From NCBI GenBank assembly GCA_013213985.1, contig JABSSP010000173.1, forward strand, positions 1-7,262: a stretch of DNA of 7,262 nucleotides. The letters are read 5' to 3'. A program made the translations under genes and the position numbers. The stretch is from Candidatus Babelota bacterium (GTDB lineage: Bacteria; Babelota; Babeliae; Babelales; Vermiphilaceae). This document shows positions 1-6,173 of this stretch, in pieces (position 1 is the first letter of the stretch; each line of letters starts with the position of its first letter). The notes under the pieces are model-generated. The model saw only the letters and a list, made by a program, of their open reading frames with translations, made no database searches and was not told the origin of the DNA.

Positions 1-1
1 A

Positions 2-1171
2 CAACACCTTTCATTATTTGAAAATTTGCCTACGCTTCCTGATGTTATTACTATTGATATGATTGCCTTGTATAATTTATATTGCCAAATTCCTTATTAC
101 AGCAAAATTCAGGGTGGTGTAGCCCTCATCGACCTACGATCAAATGAAACGCGCATCATGTATATTAATAACGGCCAACTCAAACTGATACGCTCAATTT
201 CTGATGGTCTTTTAGATCGTGCTAAAGAAATAAGCTCGACACTGAATATCACACCAAAAGATGCGATGGAACAAATTTTACGATTTGGTCATGGAGAAGC
301 TGTTTCCCCAGAGTTTACTAAAGCATTGTCTGATAGCATGTCAAAGTTTTGGAATAAAATATCATTTACCCTTAATTCTCTTTCTGCGCAGAATACATCT
401 AACCCTATTAACAAAATTATAGTACTAGGAGAAGGAGCAACTATTAAAGATGTGGCTTCTTTTGCGCAAAAGCAACTGGACATTGAATGTGAATTATTCA
501 AAGCAAATGAATTGTTCAATGATAAACAAATAACCATAGAAAATAAAAATTGTATGGGTCCAACACATCTTATAAGTCTTGGAACTGCTCTTCCTGCAGT
601 AGAACCATTCAACCTCCGTACAGAAACATCTGACACTTCTCAAGCTGACACTACAAAAAAGCAACTATTAACCGCCTTGGGACTATCTTTGGCTATGCTA
701 TTGGGAATGGTTGGCTTTTCTTGGTATAAATCTTCACAGCTATCTTCAGAGGTAAATAGTGCTGCAACACAAGGCATCAAAAAATTGAAATTTGTTCTTG
801 ATGATAAAGTAAAAGGAAAATCTCGTAAAAATTCAGTTATACAACTTGATTCTATGGTGAGGACAGCTCAAACTGTAGTAAAAGATAAAGAAAAAACGTG
901 GTTTGCCTTTGACGGTCCTGCACGAGCAACCTTTTTACACTACTTATATGAATTATTTACTACCTTGGACAAAGAAAGTCTTGGGTTAACTATTAACCAA
1001 CTTTCCATAAAAGATGATGTATTAAACCTAAAAGGAGAAGTACGAGATCTTCCATCGCTTGCTATCTTTAATCAGCGCTTGCACGAATCAAAGCTGTTTA
1101 AAGATATAGGTTCTTTACAAGAAGAAGTATTTGATATCGATATTCCGCTCAGTCTAAGTGAAGAAGAATGA
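2..1171 (+). CDS. GspL-like (PilM-PilN fusion type) secretion/pilus inner-membrane platform protein, 5' partial
   Basis: The reading frame is open to the left edge (first complete codon at 2), so the start lies outside the window; a TTG at 26 is not a credible start. 389 residues are visible. Numbered from the TTG codon, the first ~190 resemble the second half of a PilM/GspL actin-like cytoplasmic domain: a phosphate-2-like strand and turn, ALIDLRSNET (residues 33-42), and an adenosine-motif-like turn, IIVLGEGAT (131-139). A linker containing FNLR, reminiscent of the NL element seen at this junction in GspL and PilN, leads into one membrane helix (about 214-234, nt 665-727). A periplasmic domain of about 145 residues ends in a PilN/GspL ferredoxin-like pattern (about 321-373). 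In this family the protein holds the assembly ATPase at the inner membrane and binds the GspM/PilO partner. The glycines normally found in the nucleotide-binding turns are partly replaced (DLRS, GEG), so ATP binding is doubtful, as in GspL. It overlaps the next gene by 4 bp. PilM-PilN fusion is an equally fair name. Confidence 0.8.
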   Translation, partial: QHLSLFENLPTLPDVITIDMIALYNLYCQIPYYSKIQGGVALIDLRSNETRIMYINNGQLKLIRSISDGLLDRAKEISSTLNITPKDAMEQILRFGHGEAVSPEFTKALSDSMSKFWNKISFTLNSLSAQNTSNPINKIIVLGEGATIKDVASFAQKQLDIECELFKANELFNDKQITIENKNCMGPTHLISLGTALPAVEPFNLRTETSDTSQADTTKKQLLTALGLSLAMLLGMVGFSWYKSSQLSSEVNSAATQGIKKLKFVLDDKVKGKSRKNSVIQLDSMVRTAQTVVKDKEKTWFAFDGPARATFLHYLYELFTTLDKESLGLTINQLSIKDDVLNLKGEVRDLPSLAIFNQRLHESKLFKDIGSLQEEVFDIDIPLSLSEEE

Positions 1172-1728
1172 TAGGAAAAATAACAAATAAAATCGTAGGT
1201 TTTGTTGATAATCTTGATAACAAAATGTTTTATCGGTATGCAGGTGCTTTTTTTGCTGTGATACTTGCAGCTACACTATTTATTCTGTATCTGTATCAAA
1301 GTAGTGTAGCAACAAGTCAAAAACAAATGAAAAAGGTAAATCGATTGCACATAGAGATCAGAGAAATTCTAGATAAAAATGAACAAGTAAAAAAGCGGCG
1401 CAAAGAAGTAGATGCAATACTTAAGCAAGATCCTTATTTCAAAATCAAAAATTTTTTTAACGAAACACTTAAAAAATTAGGCCTCAGTTCAGACACGCTA
1501 ACCGCATCAGAAAGTGTTAATCCTAGTAATAAAGATTATTTAGATATTGTTGCATCCGCTAAACTCACTGACCTGAGTATGCAGGAGTTAGCGGAACTGT
1601 TACAAGCCATTGAACAAAATAAACGAGTACACATTCGCTCACTGGAAATATCCCAGAAAAAACCTGGTACCATTGACGTTAATCTCACTATTGCTACGCT
1701 TTCAGAAAGAGCACCAACTGCAGAATAA
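1168..1728 (+). CDS. GspM/PilO-like bitopic inner-membrane protein
   Basis: This 186-residue protein starts at an ATG that overlaps the upstream stop codon (ATGA), implying translational coupling with the GspL-like gene. It has a short cytoplasmic N terminus (1-22), one strongly hydrophobic helix (about 24-44, nt 1237-1299), a charged, Lys/Glu-rich segment likely to form a coiled coil (about 50-85), and a small alpha/beta C-terminal domain (about 90-178) consistent with the ferredoxin-like fold of GspM and PilO. Sequence similarity in this family is weak, so the call rests mainly on topology, size and position between a GspL-like gene and a secretin gene. The expected role is dimerisation with the GspL-like protein through the coiled coil and periplasmic domain, forming the platform that links the cytoplasmic ATPase to the envelope machine. 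GspM and PilO cannot be told apart here. Confidence 0.72.
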   Translation: MIGKITNKIVGFVDNLDNKMFYRYAGAFFAVILAATLFILYLYQSSVATSQKQMKKVNRLHIEIREILDKNEQVKKRRKEVDAILKQDPYFKIKNFFNETLKKLGLSSDTLTASESVNPSNKDYLDIVASAKLTDLSMQELAELLQAIEQNKRVHIRSLEISQKKPGTIDVNLTIATLSERAPTAE

Positions 1729-1740
1729 TAAGGTATTTTA

Positions 1741-4440
1741 ATGAGCATATTACAATTTTTTAAAATAACTATCATCGTACACAGCTTTTTCTTTTGTATG
1801 CTTTCAATAAGTGAAAGTAATAATAATACAAGTTCACCGTATGATCATGAAATGCTTGCCCAAAAATTAAATGGACAAAACAATAATGGCATACCTAAAT
1901 CTTCACGTCGTAAAAAAAGGCAACAACTTTTTGATTTTAGTTATATAGATACACCGCTTGTCGATATTATTAATAACTTTACATACGAAAAAAAAGTTAA
2001 TGTTATTTTACCTGTTGAAGCAGACACTATTGAAGTCAAAGTTACTATTGATCTTGGATTCCTTTCACTAAATGAAGCATGGACCGTTATTCACACACTC
2101 CTTGATATGGCTGGATATATCATGATTGGTGAGGAAAATAAATTTTTCGTAGAAAAAATGGTTTTCGATCCAGAAGGTAAATTTATGATGCCCAAACAGC
2201 CAACAAGGCTGTTTGTTGGAACACCTCCGGATCAACTACCAAATAGCCAAGAGTTGATTACTTATATTTATTACATGGCCAATCTCACTGTTACTGACGA
2301 TCCCGATAGTGAAGTCTATGGAACATTAAAAAAACTCTTGCCTAAATCAGCTAAAATATTAATCGACACAACCACAAATAGTATAATATTAACGGCAGAA
2401 GCCAGTGCTATTAGAGCCGCTATGCAAATTATCTCTGCTCTTGATAAAACCGAATTTAAGGAAAACATAGAGTATGTGCCCCTTCAATTTATCTCAGCAA
2501 AATTAGTATATGACCTATTTCAAGAAATCATAAAACCAGATCCACAACTCAATCGATTTAGGTTAGATGCGCGCAAGAAACAACAAACTCATTACTTTTC
2601 TAAGCATATCAAAGTAATTCCACTCATTCGCCTCAATAGTGTTGTTTTAATGGGCAGGCAAGAAGCCATTGATAAAGTTAAAAATTTTATCCACAAACAT
2701 ATTGATGTTGAACTTGATACAGGAGAATCAATTTTACACATCTATAAATTACAATATCTTGATGCAGCACCATTTGCTGAAGTACTTAAAAAGATTGTCG
2801 CAAGTGATGCTTCTATTGGTACAGGGCAAGCGGTTGGATCACGCGGGCCAACTAGTACCGAACGTTTTTTTGAAGGCGTCATTATTACAGCTGACTCAAC
2901 AAAGGACGAAGAAACTACTGAAAGAGCTCAAGCAGACCGCGGCTCAGACTATAAAATTTCTAAAACAACTGGTGAGTCTTACAAATATTATGGAGGAAAT
3001 AAATTAGTTATAGCAGCTCGCAATGATGACTGGGCTAGGATCCGAGAACTTATTGAACAACTTGATACTCCACAGCCACAGGTTATTATAGAAATTCTTA
3101 TTGCTGATTTATCACTAGAAGATACTCGCCTTCTTGGGAGTATACTTCGTAATCCATATGGATTGGGAGCGTGCCCATCATCATGCAATACCAATGCACA
3201 AGCAGCTCATGCCTCACGAATTATTCTTGATCCAGACTTTTTGTGCCCTGATGGCGCTTCTGTTCCAACAAGTTTACAATCTGACTTACTCGGAAAAGTA
3301 TTTAATAGCTGCACTCAAAGTGTAGCCTCAACCTTTTCTCCTGGGTCAACCGCAATTGCCTTCAATGATAAGGTAGATGGTAGAACATGGGGGCTGTTAC
3401 AAATACAAGATTTGTTTCAGGACACTAAAATTCTTTCTAACCCTCATGTTATTGCAACGAATAATCAAGAATCCCATATTAAGATTGGTGAACTTCGACT
3501 TGTCCCCGGACCATCATCTGGGGCAGAGGGAGGTACTACCGAGGTAGCTAAAGTGTGGATAGAAGCAGCTCTTGATTTACGTATCACACCACGTATTAGC
3601 TCGGCAAACACTGTTAATCTTACTATCATCATTGAGATTGACAGGTTTCAAAATTCCGCTACCCAAATTGTAGGTGCTGAGGGGAGTGCTCAAGCCCTTA
3701 ATAATATAGACACTCGCCAAATTGTAACGAATGCTAATGTGCATGATAGAGATGTCCTTGCGCTTGGGGGTCTTACACGCATTGATCTTAATGATGATCG
3801 CTCAGGAACACCACTTTTAAGTAAAATACCTATTTTTGGTTACTTGTTTAAAAAAAGAAATCAAGTTGGAGATGAAACAAACTTAGTCGTCTTTATATCC
3901 CCAACCATTGTTCAACCTCGTTTGCGCGGTGGAACCAGTAAATACACCAATGAATATGTAAAAAAAGCTCGCCGGCAACTACAAGACGCAGAACTCTTTG
4001 ATTCACTGCGCGATCCGATAACTCGATTCTTCTTCGATCGGGATACCGTTGGTGACCCTGTAGAAATTCTTGATCGTTTTGTCAGTAAAGATGAGTTTCA
4101 ACAACGTGAGGCTTTGGGTACTTTGAGTGACCAAGACAATGCTATTGTCGGTCTAAATAGTTCAATTGATATTGCCAGTCCGCAAGACGTTGTCGACATG
4201 ACGAAAAATATTTCAGAACAATTAATCGCGGAAATTATTACTGATGTTCAACGTGCACCATTTAAAAATCATACCAATATTGATATTGATAAATTACTTG
4301 CACAGGCCGACATAAATACCAATCCACACAAAAAAACTTGGAAACATGTTGTTGAAGATCATCATAAGTCTCGCGAGCAACGGCTACAAGAACTACTTGC
4401 TTATGAAGTTAATCCGCTGAAGAAAACACGTACTACATAA
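1741..4440 (+). CDS. GspD-like outer-membrane secretin with long C-terminal extension
   Basis: This 899-residue protein forms the outer-membrane channel of a type II secretion-like (or pilus) machine. The ATG at 1741 follows TAAGG at 1729-1733 with 7-nt spacing, and 12 bp separate it from the GspM-like gene. A hydrophobic N terminus (about 5-22) looks like a signal peptide, though with no clear AxA site. A basic stretch (53-60) precedes N0/STN (about 62-140), N1 (about 172-238), N2 (about 241-325) and N3 (about 330-443, with a polar insert at about 353-415 and the strand NKLVIAA). The secretin domain runs from about 447 to 726: VIIEILIADL, ILSNPHVIATNN (564-575), LDLRITPRIS, RQIVTNANV, LALGGL, TPLLSKIPIFGYLF (690-703) and LVVFISPTIV. 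The N0-N3 layout favours GspD over PilQ, which usually has AMIN domains and fewer N domains. The protein exceeds the usual 650-750 residues because of a tail of about 173 residues after the channel domain. Four cysteines (478, 482, 502, 524) sit early in the secretin domain and could form disulfides in the periplasm. Confidence 0.92.
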   Translation: MSILQFFKITIIVHSFFFCMLSISESNNNTSSPYDHEMLAQKLNGQNNNGIPKSSRRKKRQQLFDFSYIDTPLVDIINNFTYEKKVNVILPVEADTIEVKVTIDLGFLSLNEAWTVIHTLLDMAGYIMIGEENKFFVEKMVFDPEGKFMMPKQPTRLFVGTPPDQLPNSQELITYIYYMANLTVTDDPDSEVYGTLKKLLPKSAKILIDTTTNSIILTAEASAIRAAMQIISALDKTEFKENIEYVPLQFISAKLVYDLFQEIIKPDPQLNRFRLDARKKQQTHYFSKHIKVIPLIRLNSVVLMGRQEAIDKVKNFIHKHIDVELDTGESILHIYKLQYLDAAPFAEVLKKIVASDASIGTGQAVGSRGPTSTERFFEGVIITADSTKDEETTERAQADRGSDYKISKTTGESYKYYGGNKLVIAARNDDWARIRELIEQLDTPQPQVIIEILIADLSLEDTRLLGSILRNPYGLGACPSSCNTNAQAAHASRIILDPDFLCPDGASVPTSLQSDLLGKVFNSCTQSVASTFSPGSTAIAFNDKVDGRTWGLLQIQDLFQDTKILSNPHVIATNNQESHIKIGELRLVPGPSSGAEGGTTEVAKVWIEAALDLRITPRISSANTVNLTIIIEIDRFQNSATQIVGAEGSAQALNNIDTRQIVTNANVHDRDVLALGGLTRIDLNDDRSGTPLLSKIPIFGYLFKKRNQVGDETNLVVFISPTIVQPRLRGGTSKYTNEYVKKARRQLQDAELFDSLRDPITRFFFDRDTVGDPVEILDRFVSKDEFQQREALGTLSDQDNAIVGLNSSIDIASPQDVVDMTKNISEQLIAEIITDVQRAPFKNHTNIDIDKLLAQADINTNPHKKTWKHVVEDHHKSREQRLQELLAYEVNPLKKTRTT

Positions 4441-4477
4441 TAAAAAATTCACGTCAGCTAGAAGGCTATTCACTCCC

Positions 4478-4508
4478 CCGTTCGTCCTGAGCTTGTCGAA
4501 GGATACGA
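4478..4508 (+). repeat. PELVEG-type intergenic repeat, left arm of inverted pair
   Basis: This 31-bp arm is the exact reverse complement of 4601-4631 and contains the core TCCTGAGCTTGTCGAAGGA. Read in one frame, such repeats encode peptides containing PELVEG, which I recall as a common source of spurious predicted proteins in many bacterial genomes. A further 6 bp (TTCACT, 4469-4474) also match the other copy once a 3-nt CCC insertion (4475-4477) is allowed. It begins 37 bp after the secretin stop codon and could act as one arm of a bidirectional terminator or mRNA-stabilising stem. Confidence 0.85.
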
Positions 4509-4600
4509 ACAAAATTTGTTTAGTTCACCAAAATTTTTTTGTATTAACTTAGGCAATCAATATCTTTCTGTAATAATATAATTGTTTTATCTTTGACCGC

Positions 4601-4631
4601 TCGTATCCTTCGACAAGCTCAGGACGAACGG
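4601..4631 (-). repeat. PELVEG-type intergenic repeat, right arm of inverted pair
   Basis: This is the second arm, identical over all 31 bp to 4478-4508 when reverse-complemented, with 92 bp between the arms. The match continues into AGTGAA (4632-4637). The arm lies 86 bp beyond the enolase stop codon, so the pair sits between two convergent genes. Within the arm, CTTCGACAAG can form a small hairpin of its own. The spacer is AT-rich and holds no recognisable gene. Confidence 0.85.
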
Positions 4632-4655
4632 AGTGAAAACTAAGCTCATGTTTAC

Positions 4656-4674
4656 TCCTGAATAAGTCTAAGGA
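4656..4674 (+). repeat. Possible decayed third copy of the PELVEG-type core
   Basis: TCCTGAATAAGTCTAAGGA matches the 19-base repeat core at 14 of 19 positions by eye, in the same orientation as the left arm. The ends (TCCTGA and AAGGA) and a central GTC are kept. It may be a degenerate relic or a chance match, since the flanks agree poorly. Confidence 0.25.
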
Positions 4675-4717
4675 ACAGGACGGAAATATTTGATCAACTT
4701 GCCAAGATGAATCTGTA

Positions 4718-5959
4718 TCATTCTTCAAGTAACGACCGCTGTAAAGTATCCTCGATGCGCAGCAGTTGATTATATTTTGACAGGCGTTCACCTCGACAAC
4801 ATCCACCAGCTTTGATGTAGTCTGCACTTATTCCAACTGCTAAATCAACGATAAAAGAATCATTTGTTTCACCGGCCCTATGAGATGCAATAACATTCCA
4901 ACCGTTGTCTTTGGCGAATTTTACTGCCTGCAATGCTTCGGTAACCGTTCCTACTTGATTCGGTTTGATAACAACTGCGTTGGCAAGCCCATCTTCGACT
5001 CCTAGGGCAACCCGTTGCACATTAGTTGCAAAAAGATCATCGCCAACTATTTGTACCGTATCGCCAAGCGTATTCATAAGAAGACTCCATCCGTCCCAAT
5101 CAGCAGCATCAATGCCATCTTCTATTGAAAGAATGGGATACTTATCAACAAGATCAACATAACGAGCAATAAGTTCATCACGCGATAATTTTTTTTTGTA
5201 CCACTGGTACTTTTTGGTTTTGGAATCATACAATTGGTTTGCCGCAAGATCCAGAGCAATAACAAATTTTCCCTGAGATTGTTCAAGAGCCTCAGAAAGA
5301 ACATCAAGGGCTTCATATTCGTCTTTAAAATCTGCAGAAAAACCACCTTCGTCACCGATTCCAACTTGTTTTCCTTTTTTTTGTAGGAGCTTTTCAATGG
5401 CATGAAATGTAGTTATGCTCTCCTCAAATGCAGATCTAAATGTTCGTTGATCTACAGGAATAATCATCAATTCTTGAATTGGCAACGTTGAATCAGAATG
5501 TGCACCACCGTTAATAACATTAAACATAGGAAAAGGAATAGAAACAGAATTGTAATTACAAAGATATGCAATCAGGTCATACAAAGGAACGCCATCAATC
5601 GCTGCTTGTGCTCTGCAGACTGCAATACTTGCTGCAAGCATAGCATTTGCACCAAGGTGTGATTTATTTTCAGTGCCGTCAGCTTCAATCATGGCTAAAT
5701 CTAATTCTACAACGCTTGGTTTGTGACCAATTAAAATCGGTGCAATATTGTCTTCAAGAGATTCAATTGCCTTATTAACTCCGAGCCCCATTAATCTTTT
5801 TTTATCACGCAACTCAGCTGCTGCATAAGGACCCTTAGACATTCCTGATGGAACAGAAGCAATAACGTGAAGGCCTTCGTCTAAAACAAGTTCACATTCA
5901 AGTGTTGGATGTCCCCGAGAGTCATAAATTTCACGACCTATTACTTGCTCTATCTTCAT
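4718..5959 (-). CDS. eno: Enolase (phosphopyruvate hydratase)
   Basis: Enolase interconverts 2-phosphoglycerate and phosphoenolpyruvate in cytosolic glycolysis and needs Mg2+. The chosen start is the ATG at 5959 (protein begins MKIEQVIGREIYDSRG), preceded by GGGAGAG; a TTG 15 bp further upstream lies outside that ribosome site. The product has 413 residues, slightly shorter than the usual ~430. An N-terminal capping domain (1-~130) precedes the TIM-barrel domain. Residues equivalent to known active-site positions are present: His154 (in NGGAH), Glu163 (QELM), Glu204 (GDEGGF), metal ligands Asp237 (ALDLAA), Glu280 (SIEDG) and Asp307 (GDDLF), Lys332 (IKPNQVGT), His360-Arg361 (SHRA) and Lys383. 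The end, KYNQLLRIE, is typical. Oddities: the mobile loop normally SGASTGxxEAxELRD reads SGMSKGPYAAAELRD (38-52), SHRSGE reads SHRAGE, and AASE reads AANQ. It is the only enolase seen here and is probably functional, but the loops deserve checking. It lies downstream of and codirectional with aspS. Confidence 0.96.
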   Translation of the reverse strand: MKIEQVIGREIYDSRGHPTLECELVLDEGLHVIASVPSGMSKGPYAAAELRDKKRLMGLGVNKAIESLEDNIAPILIGHKPSVVELDLAMIEADGTENKSHLGANAMLAASIAVCRAQAAIDGVPLYDLIAYLCNYNSVSIPFPMFNVINGGAHSDSTLPIQELMIIPVDQRTFRSAFEESITTFHAIEKLLQKKGKQVGIGDEGGFSADFKDEYEALDVLSEALEQSQGKFVIALDLAANQLYDSKTKKYQWYKKKLSRDELIARYVDLVDKYPILSIEDGIDAADWDGWSLLMNTLGDTVQIVGDDLFATNVQRVALGVEDGLANAVVIKPNQVGTVTEALQAVKFAKDNGWNVIASHRAGETNDSFIVDLAVGISADYIKAGGCCRGERLSKYNQLLRIEDTLQRSLLEE

Positions 5960-5962
5960 GCA

Positions 5963-5969
5963 CTCTCCC
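5963..5969 (-). promoter_or_regulatory. Ribosome binding site that fixes the eno start
   Basis: On the minus strand GGGAGAG lies just upstream of the ATG at 5959, with 5 nt between GGGAG and the start codon. It supports the ATG over the TTG at 5974, which lies upstream of this site and would add only LGEC-type residues not conserved in enolases. Confidence 0.65.
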
Positions 5970-5983
5970 AACAACAGAACTAC

Positions 5984-6012
5984 TTCTTGATCTACTTTTC
6001 TTTTTCTTGATC
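5984..6012 (-). repeat. Pair of 9-bp direct repeats upstream of eno
   Basis: GATCAAGAA (minus strand) occurs at 5992-5984 and again at 6012-6004, exactly 20 bp apart, in the eno leader. Two helical turns of spacing could suit a DNA-binding protein, but the motif is short, lies in a purine-rich stretch, and may be chance. Confidence 0.3.
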
Positions 6013-6046
6013 AAACATGAGGCGTATTTATGCCCCACACTTTCAA

Positions 6047-6075
6047 AGCTTACACATCTGCTCGAGCAATCTCAA
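6047..6075 (-). promoter_or_regulatory. Weak candidate promoter for eno
   Basis: On the minus strand TTGAGA (6075-6070; 5 of 6 matches to the -35 consensus) is separated by 17 bp from TAAGCT (6052-6047; 3 of 6 to the -10 consensus). Transcription would start near 6040, giving a leader of about 80 nt. The -10 match is poor. The rest of the 214-bp gap between aspS and eno holds an AT-rich hairpin (6072-6092, 8-bp stem) and a near-palindrome, GGCGTATTTATGCC (6021-6034), and no gene. Read-through from aspS is an alternative. Confidence 0.2.
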
Positions 6076-6173
6076 TTTTAAAACAAAATTGAAACAGTAA
6101 AGCAGTTACTCCACACAAGGTGTGATTATTTTTTTGAAACATAATTTTTGGATACTTAAAAAATGAGACGAAT

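Noticed and set aside
26..28. TTG as start codon of the GspL-like gene
   Set aside because: The frame stays open to the window edge, and the visible protein begins in the middle of the actin-like domain, so the true start must lie outside.
289..636. Minus-strand open frame antisense to the GspL-like gene
   Set aside because: No domain, low-complexity hydrophobic and serine-rich product, and full overlap with a well-supported coding region.
1783..1797. Possible lipobox around Cys19 of the secretin signal peptide (FFFC)
   Set aside because: The residues before the cysteine are Phe-Phe-Phe, unlike the small residues required by the lipobox consensus.
2669..3325. Short alternative-frame open frames within the secretin gene
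   Set aside because: They are fully contained in the secretin coding region, have no recognisable features, and the secretin frame is continuous with all domains in order.
4511..4540. AAAATTT/AAATTTT hairpin with a T run after the secretin gene
   Set aside because: The stem is made only of A-T pairs with a 13-nt loop, too weak to call as an intrinsic terminator; the flanking inverted repeat is a better candidate.
4549..4827. Minus-strand open frame of 92 codons crossing the repeat arm and the eno 3' end
   Set aside because: It contains the VRPELVEG peptide that arises from translating the intergenic repeat, overlaps the end of eno in another frame, and has no recognisable domain, so it is a spurious open frame.
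5972..5974. TTG as start codon of eno
   Set aside because: It lies upstream of the GGGAGAG ribosome site and adds five residues not typical of enolases; the ATG at 5959 fits better.
6112..6129. CACAC-AAG-GTGTG hairpin followed by a T-rich stretch, resembling a plus-strand terminator
   Set aside because: The stem has only 5 bp and no plus-strand gene ends here; on the minus strand, where aspS and eno are transcribed, it is not followed by a T tract.
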